The notes beneath the pieces are model-generated. The model was not told the DNA's origin. It saw only the letters and a program-made list of their open reading frames with translations, and did not search any database. The position numbers and the translations under genes were made by a program. From Iodobacter sp. (GTDB lineage Bacteria > Pseudomonadota > Gammaproteobacteria > Burkholderiales > Chitinibacteraceae), in contig NZ_JANXSO010000042.1 in assembly GCF_025352645.1 (NCBI RefSeq), positions 1 through 64,000 on the forward strand: 64,000 nt of DNA, written 5' to 3'. Positions 17,803 to 26,834 of the stretch are shown here, piece after piece (positions within the stretch are counted from its first letter, which is position 1; every line of letters begins with the position of its first letter).

Positions 17803-18813
17803 ATGCTGCAATTACCAGAACTAATTGAGCTGGAAGACATCATCTTGCAAGCAGGAAATGTCTTACGTGTGCAACAGCACGGCGAGGTTAAAAGGCACGA
17901 AGTGAGCTTTCCGCTCTATAGCATCAGCATGGGCAGCACAGCACTAGATGCCCCTGTGCTGGGATTTTTTGGCGGGGTACATGGCTTAGAGCGGATTGGT
18001 AGCCAAATTGTGTTGGCATTCCTACGCTCGCTCTTAGTCAGGTTGCGCTGGGATAGTGGCTTACAGCACACCTTAAAAAACATGCGTTTGGTGTTTATGC
18101 CGCTCATTAACCCAATTGGCATTGCCCGAGGCACACGTAGCAATGGCTACGGGGTAGATTTAATGCGCAATGCGCCAATTGAATCCGCAGAAAAAACGTC
18201 TTTTCTAGTCGGTGGGCATAGAATTAGCCCGCATCTGCCTTGGTATCGAGGCGAATTAAACGCGAGCATGGAATTAGAAAACCAAGCGCTTTGCGATGTG
18301 GTTAAATCCCAATTACTCAATAGCCCATTTAGTATTGCACTCGATTGCCACTCTGGCTTTGGCCTAAGAGATAGACTGTGGTTTCCCTATGCCCATACGC
18401 GGATTCCTTTTCCTAATTTAGCCGAAGTTTATGCACTTAAAGCCTTATTTGATCAAAGCTACCCACATCATCCTTATGTAATTGAACCACAGGCTTTGCA
18501 ATATTGTACCCACGGCGATATTTGGGATTATTTATATACAGAAAATAGTGGGAGTGGTCAGTTTTTCTTGCCACTTACTTTAGAATTAGGCTCTTGGCTA
18601 TGGGTTAAAAAAAATCCACGCCAATTAATGTCTTTATTAGGCTTATTTAACCCAATTGTGCCACATCGCCAACAAAGAGTATTGCGCAGTCATTTATTAT
18701 TATTTGAATTTTTATTACGTGCAGCTCACGATCATAGCAAATGGCTACCTAAAGCCAATCATTATATTAATTGCAAACAAGAAGCCGAAGCGCTTTGGTA
18801 CGGAATTATATGA
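17803..18813 (+). CDS. M14-family zinc carboxypeptidase-like / succinylglutamate desuccinylase-like hydrolase
   Basis: A 336-residue soluble protein with the M14 metallopeptidase core. Zinc ligands are His60 and Glu63 (GGVHGLE) and His183 (DCHSGFG). The substrate-binding arginine and asparagine lie in LINPIGIARGTRSNGYGVDLMRN, and Glu261 (LTLELGSW) is in the catalytic position. There is no signal peptide, so it acts in the cytoplasm, perhaps on a small peptide or N-acyl amino acid. Its stop overlaps the start of the alpha/beta hydrolase (ATGA), and the pair looks co-translated. Exact substrate unknown. Confidence 0.88.
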   Translation: MLQLPELIELEDIILQAGNVLRVQQHGEVKRHEVSFPLYSISMGSTALDAPVLGFFGGVHGLERIGSQIVLAFLRSLLVRLRWDSGLQHTLKNMRLVFMPLINPIGIARGTRSNGYGVDLMRNAPIESAEKTSFLVGGHRISPHLPWYRGELNASMELENQALCDVVKSQLLNSPFSIALDCHSGFGLRDRLWFPYAHTRIPFPNLAEVYALKALFDQSYPHHPYVIEPQALQYCTHGDIWDYLYTENSGSGQFFLPLTLELGSWLWVKKNPRQLMSLLGLFNPIVPHRQQRVLRSHLLLFEFLLRAAHDHSKWLPKANHYINCKQEAEALWYGII

Positions 18814-19541
18814 AAACATGGGTGCTATTACGTGGGCTAATGCGTGAATCTCGGCATTGGGGTGATTTTATTACCAAAGCGCAAGCGGCTTGGCCCAATG
18901 ATAAGATCATCACTATTGATTGGCCAGGCAATGGCGTATTACATCAGCAAGCTAGCCTCAGCCATATTGAAGCAATGGTAGAGCATATCCGGCAAAGCTT
19001 AGCAACACAGCCCGGCCCCTATCATGTATTAGCCATTTCATTAGGTGCAATGGCAGCTGTAGCTTGGGCTAAAGCATTTCCAGAAGAAATAAGCGCCTGC
19101 ATACTCATCAATACCAGCTTAAGGCCGATAAATCCTTTTTATCAGCGGCTAAGGCCCCACAGCTACCCTGCCTTGCTGCGTTTATTAATCAGCAGCCCCA
19201 AGGAAAAAGAGCAGATTATTTTACAATTAACCAGCCAAACTCAGCCCCAAGCTGTATTAAACGATTGGATGGCAATGCAACGCCAATACCCCATTAACAC
19301 CCTAAATATCCTGCGCCAATTACTAGCTGCAATGCGCTATAAGGCCAGCCAACCCAATGTACCCATTTTGCTATTATCTGGTGGAGTAGATCAATTAGTG
19401 AGCCCCACTTGCTCACAAACACTAGCCCAAAAATGGCAAGTGCCCTGCTTAGTTCACCCCCAGGCAGGGCACGATTTACCATTAGATGATGGCGAGTGGG
19501 TATTGCAGGCCATTAAAGAATATTTAACTGCGCGACATTAA
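18810..19541 (+). CDS. alpha/beta hydrolase
   Basis: A 243-residue protein beginning at the ATG that overlaps the M14 stop (MKTWVLLRGLMRESRHWG). The fold is clear: HWGDF after strand beta3, DWPGNG, nucleophile Ser in LAISLGAMA (the usual Gly before Ile is Ala), acid Asp in LSGGVDQLVSP, and base His in PQAGHDLPLDD. Substrate unknown. Its end overlaps the end of the convergent plsC gene by 18 bp, so neither gene has a terminator of its own between them. Confidence 0.88.
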   Translation: MKTWVLLRGLMRESRHWGDFITKAQAAWPNDKIITIDWPGNGVLHQQASLSHIEAMVEHIRQSLATQPGPYHVLAISLGAMAAVAWAKAFPEEISACILINTSLRPINPFYQRLRPHSYPALLRLLISSPKEKEQIILQLTSQTQPQAVLNDWMAMQRQYPINTLNILRQLLAAMRYKASQPNVPILLLSGGVDQLVSPTCSQTLAQKWQVPCLVHPQAGHDLPLDDGEWVLQAIKEYLTARH

Positions 19542-20261
19542 CTCTTTATCCAACTCTTCAATACACGCCAGCATTTTATTTCGGCACTGCTCAATTAAAG
19601 CGGGTAAATCATTCTGTGTTAAACCAGTAGTAGAAATAGGCTCTAGCGAGCGCATGAGTACCTCTGCAGAATGCCAATTATTTAACCGCATATGATTGCT
19701 ATAAGTGCTCACACAGACCGGTAAAATAGGCACACCCGCATTAATTGCCATTTGAAATGCACCCTTTTTAAAAGGTAATAAGCCACGACCTTTATTGCGG
19801 GTGCCTTCAACAAACACCCAAATAGACGTGTCTTTATGTTGCAAGGTATCGGTTGTGGTCAGCATGGCTTTTTTAGCCCGCTGTGCATTGCCTCTATCGA
19901 TCAGCACATTTCCTGCCAACCAAAATAGCTGACCAAAAAATGGAATCCATTTCAGGCTTTTTTTACCAATGGTCACGGTACGTGCAGGCACGGCACGGCC
20001 AAATACAAATAAATCATAATTAGACTGGTGATTAGCCACAATCACACAAGAGCGTTGATGCTCTAACAGGCCTTTGATCTCTGCCCTTACCTTAAAGCCA
20101 AGAATAGGCATGGCAGGTAGCGAGTAAAGACGGCCACAGAGGCGGCTATTATCAGGATTAAATGGGCGACAAAGGCCAATCAGGATGCCAATCATGCCAG
20201 CGACAATAAAGTGTAGCGACATCAACAGCATTCGAAGCAAATAAAGCATACAAGCGCCCAT
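19524..20261 (-). CDS. plsC: 1-acyl-sn-glycerol-3-phosphate acyltransferase (PlsC)
   Basis: A 245-residue membrane acyltransferase that makes phosphatidic acid from lysophosphatidic acid. Block I NHQSNYD gives the HX4D catalytic pair (His78, Asp83), block III is FVEGTRNKGRG with EGTR at 152-155, and block IV is VPILPVCVS. Two N-terminal hydrophobic segments (about 8-35) anchor it in the inner membrane. The start is uncertain: neither ATG at 20261 nor ATG at 20249 has a good ribosome binding site. A 20-bp palindrome lies 50 bp upstream. Confidence 0.93.
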   Translation of the reverse strand: MGACMLYLLRMLLMSLHFIVAGMIGILIGLCRPFNPDNSRLCGRLYSLPAMPILGFKVRAEIKGLLEHQRSCVIVANHQSNYDLFVFGRAVPARTVTIGKKSLKWIPFFGQLFWLAGNVLIDRGNAQRAKKAMLTTTDTLQHKDTSIWVFVEGTRNKGRGLLPFKKGAFQMAINAGVPILPVCVSTYSNHMRLNNWHSAEVLMRSLEPISTTGLTQNDLPALIEQCRNKMLACIEELDKELMSRS

Positions 20262-20309
20262 GGCAATAAAGGGCAGCAGTGTACGGATCTATCCTCTATT
20301 TCACAATTA

Positions 20310-20329
20310 AAGTTGCTAAATAGCAACTT
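20310..20329 (-). promoter_or_regulatory. 20-bp palindrome upstream of plsC
   Basis: The perfect 9-bp arms AAGTTGCTA / TAGCAACTT are separated by only 2 bases. The loop is too short for a good RNA hairpin and there is no T tract, so an operator for a dimeric repressor is more likely than a terminator. The regulator is unknown. Confidence 0.4.
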
Positions 20330-20441
20330 AAGCGGCATCAATTAGATAAATAATTGCATCACACAATGCTCTGCCTTACGCGATACATGCAAAAAATTTA
20401 AGGACAATAGTAAGGGCGCGATAAATTGCGCCCCAATGCAA

Positions 20442-21104
20442 TTAAGCAGCAACCGGCACAATACGTAATTCTACGCGGCGATTTAAGCTACGGCCTGCTT
20501 CCGTTTCATTGCTGGAACGTGGCTCAGCCTTGCCACGGCCTGATGCATCAAGACGTACTGCATTTACATTGCGGCTAACAAAGTAATCCGCCACCGATTG
20601 AGCGCGGCGCTCTGATACGCTTTGATTTACCGTTACGCTACCGGTGTTGTCGGTATGGCCAACGATAGAAATAGATGTTTTGCCATATTGATTCACAATT
20701 TTGGCAATTTTATCTAGCGTTGGGGTATAGCCCGCTTTTAATACCGACGAATTGGTATCAAAACCGGTACTAGAAGTCATGCTCACCAATAAGGATTGAT
20801 CGGCCATTTTTTGTACGGTGATATCACCACGCTGAATTTCAGCAGCTAATTGCTGTTGAAAATCCTTGGTTTGCTTATCCATATAGTAACCAATCCCACC
20901 ACCCGCCAAACCACCGCCAATAGCACCAATCAGCGCACCTTTGCCACGGTTATTATGATTAATGGCCGCCCCTGCAGCAGCACCGCCAACTACACCAATT
21001 AAAGCGCCCAGCTCGGTTTTATTAAAATCACGCTTTTCCCCTAAATCATTGGTGGCACACGCTGAAAGTAATAAAGCTAAAATAAGTGGCAGAGTAATAC
21101 GCAC
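20442..21104 (-). CDS. OmpA-family lipoprotein (YiaD-like)
   Basis: A 220-residue outer-membrane lipoprotein starting with GTG (AAGGA 6 nt upstream). The signal peptide ends in the lipobox LLLSAC. Next comes a glycine-zipper segment (GALIGVVGGAAAGAAI and GALIGAIGGGLAGGGIGYYMD, about 34-75), and residues about 110-220 form an OmpA-like peptidoglycan-binding domain with GHTDNTGSVTVNQSVSERRAQSVADYF and the NRRVELRI end. YiaD-type proteins tether the outer membrane to peptidoglycan. A GC-rich hairpin (GGGCGC/GCGCCC, 20414-20433) follows the stop and may act as a weak terminator. Confidence 0.94.
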   Translation of the reverse strand: MRITLPLILALLLSACATNDLGEKRDFNKTELGALIGVVGGAAAGAAINHNNRGKGALIGAIGGGLAGGGIGYYMDKQTKDFQQQLAAEIQRGDITVQKMADQSLLVSMTSSTGFDTNSSVLKAGYTPTLDKIAKIVNQYGKTSISIVGHTDNTGSVTVNQSVSERRAQSVADYFVSRNVNAVRLDASGRGKAEPRSSNETEAGRSLNRRVELRIVPVAA

Positions 21105-21350
21105 GATGATTCCTTTTTTTTTTGAAAGGCAAATATTGGGCCTACCCGTATAGCAAGTACGCCCAATGCCAATTCAATATTTATTTAATGAATATATGCC
21201 TGATTATAAACGCCTGAGGCATAATATAAATTAAAATGATTTGGGCATATTACCCAGTATAGGTGAGGTAAAACACAGCAATGGCGAGGCTTAAGCCGAA
21301 CAAAAGCCCAGCCCCTACCACCTTATGCCTAATAAATAACAACAAAATTC

Positions 21351-22973
21351 TTAATCAGCGACCTTTAATTCACTCAAAATGCTTAAAGCCACCGCTTCAG
21401 CAATTTTAATCCCATCCACCCCCGCCGATAAAATACCCCCCGCATAGCCAGCACCTTCGCCTGCAGGGAATAAGCCTTTGGTATTGATGCTTTGCAAGCT
21501 GTCGTTATCACGTTTAATCCGCACTGGCGATGAGGTACGCGTTTCTACGCCGGTAAACAGTGCATCAGCCATACCAAAGCCTTTGATTTGCTTATCAAAA
21601 GCAGGCATTGCCTCACGAATGGCGGTAATGGCGTATTCAGGTAGGCAATCGCTTAAATCAGTGAGATGTACACCGGGCGTATAGGACGGCACCACCACGC
21701 CAAACTCGGTGGATGGCTTGCCAGCAAGGAAATCACCCAGCTTTTGCGCAGGGGCTTGGTAGCTGCTGCCGCCCACTTCAAAGGCTTTGCTTTCCCATTT
21801 ACGTTGCAGCTCAATCCCTGCCAGCGGATGGCCTGGGAAATCGATCTCGGGCGTAATCCCCACCACAATCGCCGCATTGGCATTGCGCTCATTGCGGGAA
21901 TACTGGCTCATGCCGTTGGTCACCACGCGTCCTGGCTCGGATGCGGCCGCCACCACCGTGCCACCAGGGCACATACAGAAGCTATACACCGAGCGGCCAT
22001 TGCTGGCGTGATGCACCAATTTATAATCCGCAGCACCCAAAATAGGATGGCCAGCACTAGCACCAAAGCGAGCGGTATCAATCAGCGCTTGCGGGTGTTC
22101 TACACGGAATCCAAGAGAGAACGGCTTGGCCTCCATATACACGCCCTGCTCAAATAGCTTGTAAAAGGTATCCCTAGCGCTATGACCAATCGCCAGCACC
22201 ACGTGCTTAGACAAGATTTTTTCGCCGTTCGCCAGCTCAACGCCTTCAACTTGGCCATCAGCCAAAATCAACTGCTCTACCTTGCTAGAGAACCGCACTT
22301 CACCGCCCAGCTCAATAATATTGGCCCGCATGCTTTCTACCATGCTCACCAAGCGGAAGGTACCGATATGCGGCTTGCTGACATACATGATTTCATCTGG
22401 CGCACCGGCTTTTACAAATTCTTGTAAAACTTTATAACCTAAATGCTTAGGGTCTTTAATTTGGCTGTAAAGCTTACCGTCAGAAAAGGTGCCCGCGCCG
22501 CCTTCACCGTATTGCACATTGGATTCAGGATTCAGCTCGCCCTTGCGCCATAGGCCCCAAGTATCTTTAGTGCGCTCACGTACTGCCTTACCACGCTCAA
22601 GGATAATCGGCTTAAAGCCCATTTGTGCCAGCAACAAGCCAGCAAACAAGCCACAGGGGCCAGTGCCAATTACCACCGGGCGATCTACCAAGCCCGCTGG
22701 TGCGCTGCCCACATACTGGTATTCAATATCGGGTGTAAGCATAATATGACGATCGCTGCTTAAGCGCTTAAGCACTGCGGCCTCTTGCTTAACTTCGGCA
22801 TCTAAGGAGTAGATCAGCAAAATTGCAGTACGTTTACGCGCATCGTAGCTGCGCTTAAAAATACTAAAGCTAATCAGATCATTGCTAGAAATAGCCAAGC
22901 GCTTCAGCAGCGCCTGTTTTAATTCTTCTTCCGAATGATCAAGCGGTAGTTTTACTTCATTGATTCTTAACAT
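21351..22973 (-). CDS. FAD-dependent oxidoreductase, uncharacterised family
   Basis: A 540-residue flavoprotein. I start at MLRINEVKLPLDHSEEEL, with GGAAAG 6 nt upstream; an in-frame extension to 23066 is unlikely to be translated. Residues 1 to about 95 form a small basic domain (KRSYDARKRTAILLIYSLDA) followed by a Rossmann motif PVVIGTGPCGLFAGLLLA. Later come QYGEGGAGTFSDGKLYSQI, YSFCMCPGGTVVAA and the C-terminal FAD motif GLFPAGEGAGYAGGILSAGVDGIKIAEA. The family is widespread and usually annotated only as NAD(P)/FAD-dependent oxidoreductase. No function can be assigned from neighbours. Confidence 0.9.
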   Translation of the reverse strand: MLRINEVKLPLDHSEEELKQALLKRLAISSNDLISFSIFKRSYDARKRTAILLIYSLDAEVKQEAAVLKRLSSDRHIMLTPDIEYQYVGSAPAGLVDRPVVIGTGPCGLFAGLLLAQMGFKPIILERGKAVRERTKDTWGLWRKGELNPESNVQYGEGGAGTFSDGKLYSQIKDPKHLGYKVLQEFVKAGAPDEIMYVSKPHIGTFRLVSMVESMRANIIELGGEVRFSSKVEQLILADGQVEGVELANGEKILSKHVVLAIGHSARDTFYKLFEQGVYMEAKPFSLGFRVEHPQALIDTARFGASAGHPILGAADYKLVHHASNGRSVYSFCMCPGGTVVAAASEPGRVVTNGMSQYSRNERNANAAIVVGITPEIDFPGHPLAGIELQRKWESKAFEVGGSSYQAPAQKLGDFLAGKPSTEFGVVVPSYTPGVHLTDLSDCLPEYAITAIREAMPAFDKQIKGFGMADALFTGVETRTSSPVRIKRDNDSLQSINTKGLFPAGEGAGYAGGILSAGVDGIKIAEAVALSILSELKVAD

Positions 22974-23435
22974 TCTGTCTTTCCGAAATTCAAGGTGCGC
23001 AAACGGCGCTGATTTACATATTTTATGCGATGCAATTCCATTACAAGCCATCAAATATGCAAACAAGCCAACTAATCCAGTTCAACCCGCTATTTTGCCG
23101 GTTTTCTAGCTCGCTTGCAGCACTATGGCATGGCAAATAAAGCCACCAAGGCTTTAAACTGCTAAATATTGAGCTAAGCCATGGTGATTCTTTCAAAACC
23201 CATTCCTCAAGCCAACAATATCCTTATCAAACAAAAGCCATCGGCAACAAAATTTAAATGAAATAGCACCGCTTTATACTTGCTTAGCAACTTTCATTAA
23301 AAGATGAACAAAAATAAGCATAAAACGCTCATTGCATTAAAAACTTCATCTATTTGCAACACAACTGCAGTCTTACTGCAAACTTTTGCCCCTATGCTCG
23401 CGCCTTCACTCAAAAACCATAAGAGAAGAGAAGAG
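22974..23435. other. 462-bp divergent intergenic stretch
   Basis: It contains the promoters of the FAD oxidoreductase and of the cpdB-like gene. The 44 codons upstream of the cpdB start are open but lack coding character. I see no repeat or RNA gene. Confidence 0.5.
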
Positions 23436-25454
23436 ATGCGTGTTTCACTATTAGCAGGCCTGATCAGCAGCACGCTGGCCTTAGCTGCATGTAATAACAG
23501 CGACGATACCCCAGCAACACCGGTCACTCCGGTCACACCTCCCCCTGCAGCCGGCACCAAGCTTGATTTGGCCGTATTGCAAACCACCGACCTGCACGCC
23601 AATGTGCTGAGCTACGACTATTACAAAACCACCGAAGACAATACCCTTGGTTTTGAGCGTACTGCCACCCTGATTGATGCTGCGCGTAAAGAAAACCCAA
23701 ATAACTTACTAGTCGACGATGGCGATACCATTCAAGGCACGTCGCTTTCTGACTACCAAGCGCAAATCGAGCCAGTTAAATGTGATACGCCACTGGCGAT
23801 TCACAAAGTAATGAACCTCATGAAATATGATGCCGGTAATATCGGTAATCATGAGTTTAACTACGGCCTGAAATATCTTGGTCAAGTGACTGGCTCCTCC
23901 ATGAAATCTGGCCCAGAAGCAAGCCAAAAATGCGCAGGCCCGGATTTTCCACTGGTTACTTCTAACGTAAATAACGCTGGCGACGGCAAGCCACTGTTCG
24001 ATCCTTATGTGATTTTAGATCGCACCTTTAAAAGCACAGATGGTAAAGATATTAAGCTGAAAGTTGGCGTGATCGGTTTTACCCCACCAGGTATTATGGA
24101 TTGGGATAAACGTAACCTAGAAGGTAAAGTCAGCGTATTGGGTATTGTGGACGCGGCAAAAAAATACGTGCCTGAAATGAAAGCCAAGGGTGCAGATATC
24201 GTGGTAGCGCTGGCACACAGCGGTATTTCTACTGCTGAAAACAGCCCAGCCTTGGAAAACGCGGTTTACTACCTTGCGAAAGATGTGCCAGGTATTACCG
24301 CCATTGTTTCCGGCCACTCACACAGCACATTCCCTGATGGCAAAAACTACAAAGACATCAAGGGTGTGGATAATGTCAAAGGCCTTGTGAATGGTGTTCC
24401 TACCGTGATGTCTGGCTTCTGGGGCAACACACTGGGCGTGCTGAAACTGAATCTAGAATTTGACGGTAAGGTTTGGAAAACCAATGATTCACAAGGCGTG
24501 CTGAAGCCTGTCAGCACAAAAGACGCTGCGGGTAAAGTAACAGCGGTAGAAGTGAAGCCAGAAATTGCTAAGCTGGTTGATAAAGAACATCAAGGCACCA
24601 TCAAGTACGTGAGCGCGGGTGTGGGTAAGAGCGAATACCGCATCAGCTCTTTCTTCTCACAAATTGCCCCAACGTCAGCAATTCAGCTGATTAACTTGGC
24701 GCAAACCGACTACGTCAGCAAGTTTGTGAAAGCAAATCTGCCTAAATATGCCAATCTGCCGATCCTGTCCGCAGCTGCGCCATTTAAAATGAATTTTAAA
24801 GGCACGGGCTATACCGATATTGCAACGGGCGATGTGGCGATTAAAAATATTGCCGATTTATATCTCTACCCTAATACCCTGCAAGCGGTAAAAATTAATG
24901 GTGCTGCGGTAAAACTGTGGCTGGAAAAATCAGCCGAGCAGTTTAACCAAATTGACCCAACTAAAACCACCGATCAGCCTTTGATTGCCAGCGCATTCCC
25001 ATCGTACAACTTTGACCAAATCACCGGCATCAGCTACGAAATAGACGTAACAAAAGACAAAGGCAGCCGCATTGTTAATATCACCTTGGGTGGCAAGGCC
25101 ATTGACCCAACGGCTGAGTTTATTGTGGTGACCAATAACTACCGTGCCAGCGGTGGCGGTGGCTTTGCTGGCCTTGATGGTAGCCAGATTGTGGTTGATA
25201 GCGGTGGCGATGCTAACCGTGACATCATCGTTAGCTATGTAAAAGAGCAAAAAACGCTGACCTTAGCCAAACAAGGTGCAGTGACTAACTGGCGCTTTGC
25301 CAAGGTTAAAACAGCTGGTAAGGTGACTTTTGAAACGTCATCAGACAAAGCCGTCAAAGACGTGGCAGCCATGGAAAAAATCAGCAATATCACCTTTGAG
25401 TCAACTAAAGCAGATAACAGCGCCTCGGTATTTAGTATCGACCTTTCTAAATAA
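23436..25454 (+). CDS. cpdB: 2',3'-cyclic-nucleotide phosphodiesterase / 3'-nucleotidase (CpdB-like lipoprotein)
   Basis: A 672-residue bifunctional nucleotidase. The ATG at 23436 follows GAAGAG and gives a signal peptide with lipobox LALAAC; an upstream frame to 23304 would bury it. After a Pro/Thr linker, the metallophosphatase domain shows TTDLHANVLSYDYY, DDGDTIQG, GNHEFNYG, ALAHSG and GHSHS. The C-terminal 5'-nucleotidase domain has DLYLYPNTLQAVKINGAAVK and NNYRASGGGGF. The protein scavenges cyclic and 3' nucleotides outside the inner membrane. The usual CpdB is periplasmic; a lipid anchor here suggests membrane attachment. A hairpin ends the message. Confidence 0.92.
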   Translation: MRVSLLAGLISSTLALAACNNSDDTPATPVTPVTPPPAAGTKLDLAVLQTTDLHANVLSYDYYKTTEDNTLGFERTATLIDAARKENPNNLLVDDGDTIQGTSLSDYQAQIEPVKCDTPLAIHKVMNLMKYDAGNIGNHEFNYGLKYLGQVTGSSMKSGPEASQKCAGPDFPLVTSNVNNAGDGKPLFDPYVILDRTFKSTDGKDIKLKVGVIGFTPPGIMDWDKRNLEGKVSVLGIVDAAKKYVPEMKAKGADIVVALAHSGISTAENSPALENAVYYLAKDVPGITAIVSGHSHSTFPDGKNYKDIKGVDNVKGLVNGVPTVMSGFWGNTLGVLKLNLEFDGKVWKTNDSQGVLKPVSTKDAAGKVTAVEVKPEIAKLVDKEHQGTIKYVSAGVGKSEYRISSFFSQIAPTSAIQLINLAQTDYVSKFVKANLPKYANLPILSAAAPFKMNFKGTGYTDIATGDVAIKNIADLYLYPNTLQAVKINGAAVKLWLEKSAEQFNQIDPTKTTDQPLIASAFPSYNFDQITGISYEIDVTKDKGSRIVNITLGGKAIDPTAEFIVVTNNYRASGGGGFAGLDGSQIVVDSGGDANRDIIVSYVKEQKTLTLAKQGAVTNWRFAKVKTAGKVTFETSSDKAVKDVAAMEKISNITFESTKADNSASVFSIDLSK

Positions 25455-25472
25455 TGACTTGATTTGATATAA

Positions 25473-25502
25473 AAATCCCTGAGGTGCAAGCCTCAGGGAT
25501 TT
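25473..25502 (+). terminator. terminator hairpin between cpdB and the Sel1 gene
   Basis: The perfect 12-bp stem AAATCCCTGAGG / CCTCAGGGATTT has the loop TGCAAG. The tail GGAGTTTTTATG gives the T run of the terminator and is at the same time the ribosome binding site and start of the next gene, so termination and the downstream start overlap physically. Confidence 0.8.
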
Positions 25503-25511
25503 GGAGTTTTT

Positions 25512-26258
25512 ATGAAAGTATTATCTAAACCTGCATTGGTTTTACTGGCTATGGCACTCCTTGCAGCAGGCACATTTGGCCTTAAAGAATACCGCCAGCA
25601 GCAGCAAGCCCAGCTCCTCTCTATGCCTAATATGGCTGTAGAACAATTACGCCTTAATGCAGATGGTGGCAAAAATCGTTTACAAGAGCTCGCTCAAGCG
25701 GGGCATCCACTGGCCGCGCGCTTATTTGCTGAGCAATCAAGTGATAAATCAGAGGCGGCAAAATGGTATGAGAAAGCCGCCGAAGCCGGCGATCAAAAAG
25801 CACGTTTCCAGCTGGCCATGGCCTATTTAAAAGGTGATGGCGTCAATGAAGACAAACAAAAAGCCAGATTATTATTGAGTACTGCAGGTCAGTTAGGCAT
25901 TTACCGGCTAGGTATGATGACGCTAAAAGGCGAAGGTGGCCCTAAAGATCAGCCCAAGGGAATCGAGCTCATCAATACTGCAGCCCAAAACCAAGACCCT
26001 GCCGCGATTTACACCCTAGGCAACTGGTATCGCTACGGCGATTATGTAAAACAAGACAATAAAATGGCAATCAGCCATTACAAGCAAGCCGCCAACCTCC
26101 AATACGTGCCTGCCCTACAAGAGCTAGCGCTGGCTTTTGAAATGGGTGAAATGGGCCTAGATATCAACCCTGTGCAAGCGCATTCCCTCAGCGAAATGGC
26201 GGGCCATATCAGCCATTGCAAACAAGATCATAGTAATAAGGTCGTGATGTTTGATTAA
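25512..26258 (+). CDS. Sel1-repeat (TPR-like) protein
   Basis: A 248-residue protein with an N-terminal membrane anchor or signal segment (ALVLLAMALLAAGTFGL) followed by about four Sel1 repeats, for example EAAKWYEKAAEAGDQKARFQLAMAYLKGDGV and AAIYTLGNWYRYGDYVKQDNKMAISHYKQAA. Such repeats bind partner proteins. The likely location is the periplasm or inner membrane. GGAG lies 5 nt before the ATG, directly downstream of the cpdB terminator. Some read-through transcription from cpdB is possible. Specific role unknown. Confidence 0.88.
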   Translation: MKVLSKPALVLLAMALLAAGTFGLKEYRQQQQAQLLSMPNMAVEQLRLNADGGKNRLQELAQAGHPLAARLFAEQSSDKSEAAKWYEKAAEAGDQKARFQLAMAYLKGDGVNEDKQKARLLLSTAGQLGIYRLGMMTLKGEGGPKDQPKGIELINTAAQNQDPAAIYTLGNWYRYGDYVKQDNKMAISHYKQAANLQYVPALQELALAFEMGEMGLDINPVQAHSLSEMAGHISHCKQDHSNKVVMFD

Positions 26259-26378
26259 GGCCCGCCAGCCACCGTTGCACGCAGCCAGCCTCCGGCTTGT
26301 CGATCTCTACAGCGCCCTGTAGAATCGCTGCTGAGTTGGGTTCTAGTGGCAACCTAGCGCCAAAACACTAGAAAAACT

Positions 26379-26417
26379 AAAAACCCGCATAAAGCCTCGC
26401 TTTAGCGGGTTTTTTTA
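26379..26417 (+). terminator. terminator of the Sel1 gene
   Basis: A two-part stem: AAAACCCGC / GCGGGTTTT outside and TAAAGC / GCTTTA inside, with a single bulged A, the loop CTC and a run of seven T. Confidence 0.92.
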
Positions 26418-26556
26418 TTGCTATCAATACAAATATAAGCACAGGGCAAAATATAGGGGGCGGCTTGCTACGCCCTATGCTGTGTCAACACTTGGAATAG
26501 ATTGATCTCAGTTGATCACTTAAGGGTTAACGATCAATCAATTGCCCTTAAGTTGA

Positions 26557-26680
26557 CCTGATTATGTCTCTTGCTCAACGGGCTCTGTGTAGATGGGTGT
26601 CTTGAGTGCTTGATTTGGTTTTGGAGCTGCTAGGGCGGATAAAACCCGAGCAATGCCGAATAAACACGCGGGTTTCACCC
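26557..26680 (+). repeat. dispersed intergenic repeat, left arm plus core
   Basis: It reads CCTGATTATGTCTCTTGCTC, then CTCTGTGTAGATGG, GTGCTTGATTTGGTTTTGGAG and a core with AAAACCCGAGCAATGCCGAAT ending GGGTTTCACCCC. It aligns base for base over most of its length with 49496-49630. The right arm of the element is absent. Confidence 0.85.
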
Positions 26681-26763
26681 CAATCCTATCAACTTAAGGG
26701 CAATGTTTTAATGGTTAAACAGGCTTCAACTTGGATTGCACTATTGCAAGCATTTAAAACATC

Positions 26764-26834
26764 GTAGGGTGGGCGCGTTTTTTGCCCACGCCGCGTATCC
26801 ACGTGGGCAAGATAAACCGCCTTGCCCACCCTAC
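26764..26834. repeat. GTAGGGTGGGC-type palindromic repeat
   Basis: The outer arms GTAGGGTGGGC and GCCCACCCTAC are perfect 11-bp inverted repeats; inside, TTGCCCACG and CGTGGGCAA pair again. The same arrangement recurs at 53026-53091 and, degraded, at 53105-53178. This is typical of REP-like elements mobilised by RAYT transposases; no such gene is in the window. Confidence 0.8.

Noticed and set aside
23304..23435. N-terminal extension of the CpdB-like protein
   Set aside because: It would place 44 residues before a perfect lipoprotein signal peptide, and the ribosome binding site is at the internal ATG 23436.
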